A stretch of 64,000 nt of DNA from Leucobacter sp. cx-328 (GCF_014530035.1 NZ_JACVMX010000004.1:164254-228253), one strand, 5' to 3'. Shown: positions 18,926 to 27,155, counted from the first letter of the stretch. Translations and numbers: made by a program. The notes: a model not told the origin generated them from the sequence alone.

Positions 18926-20748
18926 GCCCCGAATCAATCCGCGGAACCCGCGGCGAAGACCGCTCCAACTACACCCGCGAGGAGAGTCGCGCCATCAGGC
19001 GCCGCTCACTCCGGCTGCTCGGGTCGCTGCTCAAGCCCCGCAAGAAGCTCATCGTGCTCACCGCCGTCGTGGTCGTGCTCTCTGCGGTACTGCGCGCAAT
19101 GGGCCCGTCGCTCATTGCCTACGGCATCGACGAGGCGCTGCCCCGCGCCGTCTCGCAGGGTGACTGGGGTCCGGCAATCGGCATCTCCCTCACCTACCTC
19201 GTGGTCGGTGGTGGCGGTGCCGCGCTCGTCGGCTGGTACGTCGTGCTCATCGCACGCCTCACCCAGGCCGTGATGCTTGAGCTGCGCACCCGCATCTTCC
19301 GGCACACGCAGCGCCTGAGCCTCGAATTCCACGAGGGCTACACCTCTGGCCGCATCATCTCTCGGCAGACGAGCGACCTGGAGTCGATCCAGGAGCTGCT
19401 CGATGGCTCCCTCTCGGAGCTCATCGACGCTGTGCTGCTCGGATCGTTTACGCTCATCGCTCTCTTCCTGCTGGATTGGCGGTCTGGCCTCGTCCTCGTC
19501 GCAATGGGGCTGCCCCTTGGCATCCTCATGTGGTGGTTCGTCATTGAGTCCCAGAAGGGGTTCCGCGCGACCCGCACCGTGAGCGCACGGCTCATCGTGC
19601 AGTTCGTGGAGACGATGACCGGTATTCGTGCGGTGCAAGCGTTCCGGCGTGAGAAGCGGAACGACCGCGCGTTCGCGAAGGTCTCTGATGACTACCGGCG
19701 TGCAAACCTGCGCGTGGTGAACCTGTTCGGTGTCCTTGATCCCGGCCTCGTGCTGCTCGGCAACATCACCATCGCTGCGGTGCTGCTGTGGGGCGCGTTC
19801 CGCGTGACCGACAACGCGCTCGCAGTGGGCGTGCTGCTCGCCGCGCTCCTGCACGTGCGCAACTTCTTTGGCCCGCTCGAAGACGTCGCGATGTTCCTGA
19901 ACTCGTACCAGTCGGCAGTCGCCGCACTCGAGAAGGTCTCGGGCGTACTGGAAGAGGAGCCAACGGTGCAAGACCCCGAGCGCCCCGTCGCCCTCCCGGC
20001 GGCACGCGGCTCGCTGCGATTCGACAACGTGACCTTCCGGTACGGCGGCGCGGATGACCCCAAGGTCGTCCTCGATCGCTGCACGCTCGATATTCCAGCT
20101 GGCCAAACGATCGCGCTTGTGGGTACCACCGGTGCTGGCAAGTCGACGCTCGCGAAGCTCATTGCCCGGTTCTATGACCCCACCGAGGGAACGGTGTCGC
20201 TCGACGACGTCTCGCTGCGCGAACTCGACACTGCCGACATGCGCCGCGCCATCGTGATGGTCACGCAGGAGGCATACCTCTTCAGCGGAACCATCGCCGA
20301 GAACATCGCCCTCGGCAAGCCCGATGCATCGCGCGCGGAAATTCGTGATGCCGCGAAGGCCGTGGGCGCCGATGAGTTCATCCAGTCGCTGCCCGACGGC
20401 TACGACACCGACGTGAACAAGCGCGGTGGCAGGGTCTCGGCTGGCCAGCGGCAGCTTGTCTCCTTCGCGCGCGCGTTTTTGGCGGATCCAGCCGTGCTTA
20501 TCCTCGACGAAGCCACCGCATCGCTCGACCTCCCGAGCGAGCGCCTCGTGCAGGATGCCTTGCAACGCCTCCTCGCCGACCGCACCGCAATCATCATCGC
20601 GCACCGGCTCTCCACCGTCGCGATCGCTGACCGCGTGCTCGTCATGGAACACGGTGTCGTGGTGGAAGACGGCTCCCCCGCTGCACTCGTCGCGCAGTGC
20701 GGCCGCTTCGCAGACCTGCACGCTGCCTGGGAGAAGTCGCTCGCGTAG
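18922..20748 (+). CDS. Heterodimeric ABC exporter subunit with canonical ATP site
   Basis: This 608-residue partner has six membrane helices followed by an ATPase domain with Walker [10 protein letters not shown], signature VSAGQRQL (Leu-Ser replaced by Val-Ser-Ala), Walker [13 protein letters not shown] with the catalytic Glu, and the switch IIAHRLST. With the preceding subunit it should form one asymmetric exporter with one consensus and one degenerate ATP site. The start overlaps the stop of the first subunit as ATGA. A polar, Arg/Glu-rich segment of about 35 residues precedes the first helix. Confidence 0.92.
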   Translation: MSPESIRGTRGEDRSNYTREESRAIRRRSLRLLGSLLKPRKKLIVLTAVVVVLSAVLRAMGPSLIAYGIDEALPRAVSQGDWGPAIGISLTYLVVGGGGAALVGWYVVLIARLTQAVMLELRTRIFRHTQRLSLEFHEGYTSGRIISRQTSDLESIQELLDGSLSELIDAVLLGSFTLIALFLLDWRSGLVLVAMGLPLGILMWWFVIESQKGFRATRTVSARLIVQFVETMTGIRAVQAFRREKRNDRAFAKVSDDYRRANLRVVNLFGVLDPGLVLLGNITIAAVLLWGAFRVTDNALAVGVLLAALLHVRNFFGPLEDVAMFLNSYQSAVAALEKVSGVLEEEPTVQDPERPVALPAARGSLRFDNVTFRYGGADDPKVVLDRCTLDIPAGQTIALVGTTGAGKSTLAKLIARFYDPTEGTVSLDDVSLRELDTADMRRAIVMVTQEAYLFSGTIAENIALGKPDASRAEIRDAAKAVGADEFIQSLPDGYDTDVNKRGGRVSAGQRQLVSFARAFLADPAVLILDEATASLDLPSERLVQDALQRLLADRTAIIIAHRLSTVAIADRVLVMEHGVVVEDGSPAALVAQCGRFADLHAAWEKSLA

Positions 20749-20759
20749 CTGCTGACTGG

Positions 20760-20765
20760 TAAACT
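20760..20765 (+). promoter_or_regulatory. Candidate -10 element for a leaderless transcript before ABC-F
   Basis: TAAACT lies 8 nt before the ATG of the 10-codon ORF at 20774. Transcription from this element would start at or within a base or two of that ATG, which gives a leaderless message. No clear -35 hexamer is seen. Confidence 0.4.
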
Positions 20766-20773
20766 TGGGATTT

Positions 20774-20806
20774 ATGGAGCTGATTGAGGTAGATATCCGG
20801 GCCTAG
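20774..20806 (+). CDS. 10-residue leader peptide upstream of ABC-F gene
   Basis: The ORF MELIEVDIRA ends at TAG (20804-20806) and lies 188 nt before the ABC-F start. There is no Shine-Dalgarno sequence, but a -10-like TAAACT just upstream makes leaderless translation likely. A GC-rich hairpin begins at the stop codon (GCCGCC at 20806-20811 with GGCGGC at 20819-20824), and further hairpins follow. Short ORFs and terminator-like hairpins before ABC-F genes are known from drug-induced attenuation control such as msrD and vmlR. This case is inferred from layout only. Confidence 0.5.
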   Translation: MELIEVDIRA

Positions 20807-20972
20807 CCGCCGGTTGTAGGCGGCCTCTCGTTTGCGCGCCATTTTTGCGTCTCAGCAAACGATTCCCCCTCTTCCCCGCACTCCGTGAATCCGCTCGTCG
20901 TTCGAGCGTTGATTCCGCCGTGCACAGCACGCCCCGTGGTCGCCGCATTGTCACTGCACTGTGGCGACCACG
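20806..20972 (+). promoter_or_regulatory. Multi-hairpin 5' region of ABC-F gene (candidate attenuator)
   Basis: Three inverted repeats lie between the leader ORF and the ABC-F start. They are GCCGCC/GGCGGC (20806-20811, 20819-20824); CGTTTGC/GCAAACG (20829-20835, 20855-20861); and a 10-bp stem CGTGGTCGCC/GGCGACCACG (20935-20944, 20963-20972). The first is followed by CTCTCGTTT, which could serve as a weak U-rich tract. Ribosome stalling on the leader could prevent the first hairpin. Folding energies were not calculated. Confidence 0.4.
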
Positions 20973-20994
20973 CGGGCAGAAAGACGGTGCTTAC

Positions 20995-22608
20995 ATGTCT
21001 ATGCATCCCGCAGTTTCACTGCACAATCTCACGTTTGCCTGGCCAGATGGCAAGGTCGCGCTCGAACAGCTCAACGGCACGTTCAATCCGGGCAAGACCG
21101 GCCTCATCGGAAGTAACGGTGCAGGCAAGTCGACGCTGCTTCGCCTCATCGCGGGCAAGCTCAAAGCGACCTCTGGCAAGATCCGCGCCCAGGGTGACAT
21201 CGGATACCTGCCGCAGAACCTCACGCTGCAGGCCGACGCAACGATCGCCGATCTGCTCGGTATTCGCCCAACGCTCAACGCGATGCGTGCGATCGAAGCC
21301 GGTGATATTCAGCAGCGGTACTTCGACCGGATTGGTGACGATTGGGACATTGAGTCGCGCGCTGACGAGGCGCTCACGAACATCGGATTTTCGGGGGCGG
21401 ATCTCGAACGCAGCGTCGCCGAACTCTCTGGCGGCGAGAGCATGCTCATTGCCATCACCGGGCTCCGGCTGCGCCGCACCCCCATCACGCTGCTCGACGA
21501 GCCGACCAACAATCTCGACCGCGATACGCGCGCAACCCTGACGAAGCTCGTCGACGGCTGGCCAGGCACGCTCATCGTGGTGAGCCACGACCTCGAACTG
21601 CTCGAACATATGGATCACACCGCCGAGCTGCACGCCGGACGCCTCGAGACGTTCGGCGGCCCGTACAGCGAATGGCGTGCGAACCAAGACCAGCTGCAGA
21701 CCGCAGCGCGGCAGGCCGCTCGCACCGCGCAGCAAGCGCTGAAGAGCGAGAAGCGGCAGCGCGTCGAGGCAGAAACCAAGCTCGCCCGCCGCGAGCGCAC
21801 AGCGAAGAAGGCGCAGAAGGACGGCGGCATTCCCAAGATCGTGGCCGGGAATCTGGCGAGCCGTGCCCAGGGATCCGCCGGATCGATGCGCACCACGCTC
21901 GACGCCAAGGTCGAAGCCGCACAAGCCGCGGTTGACGCCGCGGATGCCCGCGTGCGCGAGACCGCGCACATCTCGCTTGAGCTGCCCGACCCGAACGTGC
22001 CGCGCGGGCGCCGAATTGCGGAGCTGACGGATGGCTCGCGGAATGTGGTCATTCAAGGGCCGGAGCGGGTCGCGCTCATTGGGCCGAACGGGTCTGGCAA
22101 GTCGACGCTCATCGCGCAGCTGCTCGCGGGCAGTGAGGCGACTCCGGGTCGCGCCCACGGTCGACTCCTCACCGAACACGTGGGGTTCCTCCCGCAACGA
22201 CTCGACAGCCTCGACGACTCCGCGAGTGCGCTCGAGAACGTTCGTGCGGTGGCTCCGGAGACTCCGCTGGGAACGATCCGCAATCATCTCGCGCGTCTGC
22301 TGCTGCGCGGTCCGGGCGTCGATCGCCCCGTGGGAACGCTGTCGGGTGGCGAGCGCTTTCGGGTGGCGCTTGCGCGGCTGTTGTTCGCGGATCCGCCAGC
22401 CCAACTCCTCGTGCTCGACGAGCCGACGAACAACCTCGATATTGCCAGTGTCGAGCAGCTCGCCGAGGCGCTTGACGCGTATCGAGGCGCACTCCTCGTC
22501 GTGAGTCACGACTATTCCTTCCTGGATCGGATCCGCGTCGACACGGTCATTCAGCTCGACCCGAGTGGTGGCATGGAGGTGCTTTCCGAGCTTCCATTTG
22601 ACGACTAA
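20995..22608 (+). CDS. ABC-F family ATPase, probable antibiotic ribosome-protection factor
   Basis: This soluble protein of about 537 residues has two ABC ATPase domains and no membrane helices, as in ABC-F translation factors. The first domain has GSNGAGKST, LSGGES and LLDEPTNNLD. The second has GPNGSGKST, LSGGERFRVALARLL and LVLDEPTNNLD. Between them is a charged helical linker with RTAQQALKSEKRQRVEAETK, the region that reaches the ribosomal peptidyl-transferase centre in this family. The ATG at 20995 (MSMHPAVSLHNLTF) is the natural start; longer in-frame extensions run through the 5' hairpins. The leader ORF and the adjacent drug exporter and APH gene favour an antibiotic-resistance role over a housekeeping EttA-like role. 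Confidence 0.85.
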   Translation: MSMHPAVSLHNLTFAWPDGKVALEQLNGTFNPGKTGLIGSNGAGKSTLLRLIAGKLKATSGKIRAQGDIGYLPQNLTLQADATIADLLGIRPTLNAMRAIEAGDIQQRYFDRIGDDWDIESRADEALTNIGFSGADLERSVAELSGGESMLIAITGLRLRRTPITLLDEPTNNLDRDTRATLTKLVDGWPGTLIVVSHDLELLEHMDHTAELHAGRLETFGGPYSEWRANQDQLQTAARQAARTAQQALKSEKRQRVEAETKLARRERTAKKAQKDGGIPKIVAGNLASRAQGSAGSMRTTLDAKVEAAQAAVDAADARVRETAHISLELPDPNVPRGRRIAELTDGSRNVVIQGPERVALIGPNGSGKSTLIAQLLAGSEATPGRAHGRLLTEHVGFLPQRLDSLDDSASALENVRAVAPETPLGTIRNHLARLLLRGPGVDRPVGTLSGGERFRVALARLLFADPPAQLLVLDEPTNNLDIASVEQLAEALDAYRGALLVVSHDYSFLDRIRVDTVIQLDPSGGMEVLSELPFDD

Positions 22609-22628
22609 AACGATCGCTGGACTGGGAT

Positions 22629-22647
22629 TTAGGGTTGCCTAACCTTG
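22629..22647 (+). promoter_or_regulatory. DtxR/IdeR-type iron box upstream of dps
   Basis: TTAGGGTTGCCTAACCTTG matches the 19-bp DtxR/IdeR consensus TTAGGTTAGGCTAACCTAA at about 15 positions, including both half-site cores. It lies just upstream of a plausible promoter (TTGCAT at 22649-22654, TATCGT at 22671-22676, 16-nt spacer). Iron-loaded DtxR/IdeR binding here would link dps expression to iron; whether it represses or activates cannot be told. Confidence 0.65.
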
Positions 22648-22725
22648 CTTGCATTACGCCAAAATCGGAGTATCGTACTTTTTAACAGTTCAAATCAAAC
22701 GTGAGACGAAAGGTATAGACACATC

Positions 22726-23217
22726 ATGGTCGCTACTCAGAAAACTTCAGTCGTAGTCTCGCAGGGAGACCTCGATCGCCCCGCAGGCGTAGCTCGCTAC
22801 CTCGCGCCGGTCGTGAACGATCTCGTTGCACTCGCAGTCAACGGCAAGCAGGCGCACTGGCACGTGCGCGGCGCAAACTTCATCGGCGTACACGAGTTCC
22901 TCGATGACGTGGTCACCCACGCACAGGACGGTGCCGACGAGGTCGCAGAGCGCATCGTCGCACTCGGCCTTCCGCTCGATGCTCGCATCGGTTCGGTCGC
23001 CGCTGGCAACAGCCTTCCTGAGCTGAGCGCCGGCTTCCAGAACTCCGAGACCACGGTCACCGAAATGGTCGCTTCGCTCGACGCAGCAATCGCGACGGTC
23101 TACGCGGCGATCGACGGCCTTGCCGACGTCGACGCTCCGAGCCAGGACATCGTCATCGCGCTCGCACAGCAGCTCGACAAGGATCGCTGGTTCCTCAATT
23201 CGCACATTGCGAACTAA
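22726..23217 (+). CDS. dps: Dps family DNA-protecting ferritin-like protein
   Basis: This 163-residue protein is a Dps, a 12-subunit shell that oxidises and stores iron and shields DNA. The ferroxidase signature is present: HWHVRGANFIGVHEFLDD gives His44/His46 and His56, and DEVAERI gives Asp71 and Glu75. The four-helix length is normal. There is a short, flexible N-terminus with one Lys. An AAAGG tract lies about 10 nt before the ATG. A DtxR-type iron box sits about 80 nt upstream, and a strong terminator follows, so it is a single-gene unit. Confidence 0.93.
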   Translation: MVATQKTSVVVSQGDLDRPAGVARYLAPVVNDLVALAVNGKQAHWHVRGANFIGVHEFLDDVVTHAQDGADEVAERIVALGLPLDARIGSVAAGNSLPELSAGFQNSETTVTEMVASLDAAIATVYAAIDGLADVDAPSQDIVIALAQQLDKDRWFLNSHIAN

Positions 23218-23247
23218 TTTCGTCTGACTAACGAGTCAGGGAACCCG

Positions 23248-23290
23248 GGTGGGTGGCGCGGATCTTTCCGCGTCGCCCACCTTTGCGTTT
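23248..23290 (+). terminator. Terminator after dps
   Basis: A 14-bp stem with two G-U pairs joins GGTGGGTGGCGCGG (23248-23261) to CCGCGTCGCCCACC (23268-23281) around a 6-nt loop. TTTGCGTTT follows on the plus strand. It separates dps from the convergent SIP-domain gene. Confidence 0.75.
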
Positions 23291-23342
23291 GCGGGCGAGT
23301 TAGTGCGGGCGAGTTAGTGCGTGCGTGGTGAGACGGCGCGAG

Positions 23343-23858
23343 CTAGTCGTTGAGTTCGCCGCGGAACGCGGTCGCGGCCGCGAACGTCTCAGCAAGTTCG
23401 TCAGCGATGCGACGCAGCTCACTGGTCGCCCACTCGTTGCCACCCAGGCCAGGCCACAGCTGCACATAGCGACCGCTCATCGGGTCACCACGCAGCCACT
23501 CATCCAGCCAGCCGTCAGCTGCACGGACAGCGGTGGCGCCGGGGCGCGCGGCATTCGTTGCGCGGACCACCCAGGTGACACTCACGCCTGCGGGGAAGAG
23601 TCCCCGCTCGAATGGTTCGATCTGCACCGGCGACTCAACCTCGACGATGACTCGGCCATAGGTCTTGCGTGGGAGCATTGACGCCCAGTCGCGCAGCGCA
23701 GGAACATCTTCGACGTCACCAACCGCGAGCACGCACTCGAGGTTCGTTGGGCACACGAAAATGAAGTCGCCTGACTCATCGCCAGACCCGACCTCGTTTT
23801 CTGGCTCACCAGGAAAAACACCCCAACTCACGCCTCCAGTGTACGCCACATTTCTCAA
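23343..23858 (-). CDS. SIP-like (siderophore-interacting) domain protein
   Basis: The protein of about 171 residues resembles the C-terminal SIP domain of ferric-siderophore reductases without the N-terminal FAD-binding barrel. The pattern CVLAVGDVEDVPALRDWASMLP, then GRVIVEVESPVQIEPFE and WVVRATN is typical of the NAD(P)H-binding half. The annotated start is a TTG at 23858; in-frame GTG codons at 23849 and 23831 are alternatives, and the start is uncertain. It is convergent with dps, so an iron-related role is plausible, but without the flavin domain it cannot be a complete reductase. Confidence 0.6.
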   Translation of the reverse strand: MRNVAYTGGVSWGVFPGEPENEVGSGDESGDFIFVCPTNLECVLAVGDVEDVPALRDWASMLPRKTYGRVIVEVESPVQIEPFERGLFPAGVSVTWVVRATNAARPGATAVRAADGWLDEWLRGDPMSGRYVQLWPGLGGNEWATSELRRIADELAETFAAATAFRGELND

Positions 23859-23953
23859 TCATCAGATGTTGGTTTACTGAGAGGGGTTCGGCGGGCCTGG
23901 GTGAATGATCCGCGCCCCCGGTTATGGACGTTCGGCGGCGCCGGGCTTTGCCG

Positions 23954-24001
23954 CTTGCCGCTTGCTACTTGCTACGTGCTACTTGCTACTTGCTACTTGC
24001 C
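23954..24001 (+). repeat. CTTGCTA heptamer tandem repeat
   Basis: Five near-perfect copies of CTTGCTA run from 23961 to 23995, one with a single change (CGTGCTA). Degenerate units CTTGCCG lie before and a partial CTTGC after. The period of 7 is not a codon multiple. It lies in a non-coding spacer and may be a variable-number repeat. Confidence 0.8.
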
Positions 24002-24002
24002 G

Positions 24003-24074
24003 TAGATATGCGATCGGCCAAAGATCTGGCAGTTTGGGCCGAAAACAGCATATTGAGGGCAGATTACATATCTA
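24003..24074. repeat. Imperfect inverted-repeat element of about 72 bp
   Basis: The ends TAGATATG (24003-24010) and CATATCTA (24067-24074) are perfect inverted copies. An inner pair CGGCCAAA (24015-24022) and TTTGGGCCG (24033-24041) is offset, so the element is not one simple hairpin. It could be a small non-autonomous repeat such as a REP- or MITE-like unit, or a regulatory structure. Only one copy is seen in this window. Confidence 0.45.
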
Positions 24075-24327
24075 TGGCGAAGGGTGACTGCGCGGATATG
24101 AGGCGCTGATGGGGCTGCCGCGGGTGAGCTTTCACTCACCCTTGCCATTGATGTGTGTGGCTGGGCAGGTGAGTTCGCCTGGGTATTGGAAAGTGGCTTC
24201 GCGCGCACTGAATTGGGGGAATCCGTCTTAACCTGGGGACTTTTCAATACCGGGGGTGAATAGGACGGGCGGGGTGAGTTGGACTGGCGGGGTGGAACGG
24301 CTGGCGGGCCGCGGGCTGGGAATGCAA

Positions 24328-24361
24328 CAGCGCCCGAAGGCTCGAAAGCCACCGGGCGCTG
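24328..24361 (-). terminator. Terminator after the dehydrogenase gene
   Basis: CAGCGCCCG (24328-24336) and CGGGCGCTG (24353-24361) form a GC-rich stem with an inner GGC/GCC extension, about 23 nt past the dehydrogenase stop. On the minus strand it is followed by TTGCATTCC, a weak T-tract. Confidence 0.6.
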
Positions 24362-24383
24362 CTAGCGAGAAATCAGGGCGTGA

Positions 24384-25460
24384 TCAGAGCCCTTGTCCCG
24401 ACGGCGAGACGAGGATCTTCACTGCCGTCTCATTGTGGTTGATGAGGGTGTCGAAGCCCTTGTCCACGAGATCTTCAAGACGGATCTTGCCGGTGATGAA
24501 CGGCTTGAGGTCGATCTTGCCCGATTCGACGAGTGCGATGGTGTCGGGGTGCGAGTTCACGTAACCGATGGTTCCGCGAACGTCGATCTCCTTCATGACG
24601 AGCTTGTGCATGTCGAACGACGCAAGCTTGCCCCAGATCGAAACGACGACGATGACACCGGTCGGGCGCACTGCGTCCATGAGGGTGTCGAAGACAACCT
24701 GCACCGAGGTGCACTCGAACGCAACATCTGCGCCCTTGCCACCGGTGAGCTTCTTGACCTCAGCAACAACGTCGGTCTCTGCGGGGTTGAGGGCGACCTC
24801 TGCAACGCCAGCATCGAGCGCCTTCTGACGACGCAGTGGCGAGAGCTCCGAGATGATGACCTTCACACCGAGTGCGGTGAGTACCGCTGCGGTGAGCTGG
24901 CCGATGGGGCCCGCGCCGCCAACGAGTGCGGTCTGGCCTGCCTGCACGCCCGAGCGCTTGACTGCGTGGTACGCAACCGAGAGCGGCTCGATGAGTGCTG
25001 CCTCGTCGAGGGCAACAGACTTGTCGACCTTGTGTACCCAGCGCTCACGCACGACGATGTTTTCTGCGAGTCCGCCGCCGCGGCCGCCAAGACCGATGAA
25101 GTTCATGTCGTCCGACAGGTGGTAGTCGTTCGAGTCGGGGCCGGTGTTCACATCATCGCGGATGATGTACGGCTCAACCACAACGTGGTCGCCGATTGCG
25201 AGGTCGGTAACGCCCTCGCCAATTTCAGAAATCACACCCGAGAATTCGTGGCCGAGCGTGACAGGTGCGTCTTCGCCCGAGATCGGGTGCGGGTGACCGT
25301 GGGCCGGAACAAAAATGGGCCCATCAAGGTATTCATGCAAATCGGTGCCGCAGATACCAGTCCATGCGACATCGATACGAACCGTTCCCGGCTCGAGTTT
25401 CTGCTGCTCAATCTCTTCGATGCGAATATCGCCGCGATCGTAGAAACGTGCTGCCTTCAT
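24384..25460 (-). CDS. Zinc-dependent medium-chain dehydrogenase, 2,3-butanediol dehydrogenase-like
   Basis: The protein of about 358 residues belongs to the zinc MDR alcohol dehydrogenase family. The start at 25460 (MKAARFYDRGDIRI) has GAGGG upstream; the longer frame to 25526 is not needed. Catalytic-zinc features are CGTDLHEY and GHEFSG, and the Rossmann motif is VGGAGPIGQLTAAVL. The segment DGPIFVPAHGHPHPISGE before GHEF is typical of (R,R)-2,3-butanediol/acetoin dehydrogenases. The structural-zinc Cys cluster common in other MDR enzymes is absent. It likely interconverts butanediol and acetoin with NAD. It is divergent from a MarR gene that may control it. Confidence 0.85.
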   Translation of the reverse strand: MKAARFYDRGDIRIEEIEQQKLEPGTVRIDVAWTGICGTDLHEYLDGPIFVPAHGHPHPISGEDAPVTLGHEFSGVISEIGEGVTDLAIGDHVVVEPYIIRDDVNTGPDSNDYHLSDDMNFIGLGGRGGGLAENIVVRERWVHKVDKSVALDEAALIEPLSVAYHAVKRSGVQAGQTALVGGAGPIGQLTAAVLTALGVKVIISELSPLRRQKALDAGVAEVALNPAETDVVAEVKKLTGGKGADVAFECTSVQVVFDTLMDAVRPTGVIVVVSIWGKLASFDMHKLVMKEIDVRGTIGYVNSHPDTIALVESGKIDLKPFITGKIRLEDLVDKGFDTLINHNETAVKILVSPSGQGL

Positions 25461-25547
25461 TATGAACACCCTCTTCAGTACAAGGTGCAACTGAGCGGAG
25501 GCGACCGGGTCTTGTGAACCCGGCACCAGCTTGTCAGCTGCTGGCTA

Positions 25548-25565
25548 TTGGTTCTCAAACACCAA
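25548..25565. promoter_or_regulatory. Inverted repeat in divergent promoter region
   Basis: TTGGT (25548-25552) and ACCAA (25561-25565) form an 18-bp interrupted palindrome between the divergent dehydrogenase and MarR genes. Its position suits an operator, but the half-sites are short. Confidence 0.3.
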
Positions 25566-25646
25566 CCGGCGCGGCGGTGCCGCTTCGATTGATGATTATC
25601 ACGTTACGCCCGCTAGCATTGATGCGTCAACCACACAGGAGGTTCG

Positions 25647-26276
25647 GTGAGTCCGACAGCTGAAGACCGAAATCCAGACCTGCGCGAACTGCAGATCTGG
25701 GCCAATTACCTCGAGTCTGCTCACTTCCTGCGCAACATGCTCGAACGCCGCATGCTCGAGCGCGCATCGCTGTCGCTCGGTGACTACCAGGTCCTGCTCG
25801 CGCTGTCTGAGGCCGAGAAACACACGCTGCGATCCGCCGCCCTCGCAGACCTCGTGGACTGGGAACGCAGCCGCCTCTCACACCACCTCGGTCGCATGGA
25901 AAAGCGTGGCCTACTTAAGCGCAGCCAGAGCAAGGAAGCCTCTCGCGGCGTCAACGTGACGATCACTGCTGACGGCCTTTCGTCGTTCCGTATTGCGAAC
26001 GCGGATCACCTCCACGCCATCAAAGAGCTCTTCGTGAATGCGTTCAGCCCTGCGCAGATCCAGCAGGCAGGCGAGGTCTCAGAGACACTGCTCGGCCACC
26101 TCGATGAGGTCGAAGAAGCAGAGATCGCAGCGGCTGAAGCTGCCGCAGCCGCAAAGCCATCGCGCGTCGCAGAGGCGGCACAGGCTGCAGCTGCGATCGC
26201 CGCGATGCCTGTAATCTTTGAGCCGCGCGAGGAGCTTTCAGGCGCCGGTGCAGCTGCGGTTCACCCCGCGGCTTAG
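25647..26276 (+). CDS. MarR family transcriptional regulator
   Basis: The 209-residue protein has a MarR winged helix-turn-helix: LSLGDYQVLLALSEAEKHTL, then the recognition part LADLVDWERSRLSHHLGRME and the wing KRSQSKEASRGVNVTITADG. The GTG start at 25647 is supported by a perfect AGGAGG at 25636-25641. The C-terminal 60 residues are an Ala/Glu-rich helix and tail (EVEEAEIAAAEAAAAAKPSR) not usual in MarR proteins. It is divergent from the butanediol-type dehydrogenase, which is its likely target along with itself. Confidence 0.88.
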   Translation: MSPTAEDRNPDLRELQIWANYLESAHFLRNMLERRMLERASLSLGDYQVLLALSEAEKHTLRSAALADLVDWERSRLSHHLGRMEKRGLLKRSQSKEASRGVNVTITADGLSSFRIANADHLHAIKELFVNAFSPAQIQQAGEVSETLLGHLDEVEEAEIAAAEAAAAAKPSRVAEAAQAAAAIAAMPVIFEPREELSGAGAAAVHPAA

Positions 26277-26974
26277 TTTCCCCCGAACCGCTCCTCGGCA
26301 AAGTCGAGGAGCGCAGATGCACGCTGCGTGAGCTCCATGTCTTCAGGCCAAATCCCGACGACATGCGACTGCGTGACCGGCGGATCGAGCGGCCGAATCA
26401 AGAGCGGCCGACCTTCGACACTCGTGCGCGCCGCACTCGGCCGTGACATGAGCAGGCTGTACCCGAGCCCGCGGCCGACCAGTGCTTGCACGAGACCGAT
26501 GTCGCTGATCCGCGCCTCAATCGTCGGAGCCAGCCCGAGCGCAGAAAACGCGTCCATGACGTTGGCGGTACCGGGGGTCGCGTCGAACTGAATGTATGGC
26601 TCGCTCGCCAGATCTGCGAGGTCGATCGAGGGCACGGTTGCGAGCGGGTGCTCCGGGTGCAGGTGGACCTCGAGTTCGGTCTCGTAGATCCGCCGTTTGC
26701 GGTAGCCAGCGGGCAGCGATACGTCGTAGACGAGCGCGACATCGAGCCGGCCACCTTGTAACGCTGAGAGAAGCTCCTCGTTCGTACCGATCATGATCGA
26801 GACGTCGACGCCGGGGTGTTCGCGCGGAAAGCCATCGAGAATCGCAGGCACGACATACGCCGCGAAGGTCGAGTAGCATCCAAGCTTCACCGGTCCGGTG
26901 CCAGCTTCGGAGGCTGCCCTCGACTGGGCCGCGGGCGTGCTCGCCGAGGCAGCTGCGTTGCTGACCGGAGCGCG
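26273..26974 (-). pseudogene. LysR family regulator lacking its DNA-binding domain
   Basis: Only the LysR effector-binding domain is present: VKLGCYSTFAAYVVPAIL, then MIGTNEELLSALQGGRLDVA and GRGLGYSLLMSR. The open frame starts right after a TAG at 26977-26975. Its first 28 codons look like the end of the LysR linker helix (AAQSRAASEAGTG). The first usable start is a GTG at 26890. No helix-turn-helix is encoded in any frame upstream, so the 5' third of the gene has been lost. The gene points away from the flavin monooxygenase, the usual position of a LysR activator. The stop overlaps the MarR gene end by 4 nt. Confidence 0.75.
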
Positions 26975-27078
26975 CTAACGCGCCAAGCGTTCGCACGGTC
27001 ACGATCCGCCCACCATGTCACTCGGCACGGTGGGCGGATCTATGCGGCGCATGCTCCGGGTTCGCACTGGACGAAAAA

Positions 27079-27097
27079 TAGTTCATATGCAAAACTA
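27079..27097. promoter_or_regulatory. Candidate MarR operator before the monooxygenase operon
   Basis: TAGTTCATATGCAAAACTA is a 19-bp interrupted palindrome (TAGTT/AACTA) with the look of MarR-family operators such as TAGTTTGCATGCAAACTA. It lies 59 nt before the monooxygenase start. The MarR gene in the same operon is the likely binder. Confidence 0.5.
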
Positions 27098-27155
27098 CTT
27101 TCACGCACCGGCGCGGCACACAACGCAGTGACGCGGATCGACACAGGAGTCACAC

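Larger units (their letters stand above)
23859..24327. other. Long intergenic region with tandem and inverted repeats
   Basis: No gene is supported. The region holds a heptamer tandem repeat (23954-24001), an imperfect inverted-repeat element (24003-24074), a short hairpin GGGTGAGC TTTC ACTCACCC near 24122-24140, and G-rich runs near 24250-24320. An open frame on the minus strand (23993-24352) is Pro/Ser-rich and looks like chance. Confidence 0.5.

Noticed and set aside
19006..20721. 571-codon minus-strand frame opposite the second ABC subunit
   Set aside because: It is antisense to a clear ABC exporter gene and has no recognisable domain.
23954..24001. CRISPR-like array
   Set aside because: The units are 7 bp tandem copies without spacers, and no cas gene is near.
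23993..24352. 119-codon minus-strand frame in the repeat-bearing spacer
   Set aside because: Pro/Ser-rich sequence running through the inverted-repeat element; no start signal and no domain.
24393..25517. 374-codon plus-strand frame opposite the dehydrogenase
   Set aside because: It is antisense to a clear zinc dehydrogenase; composition is that of a shadow frame.
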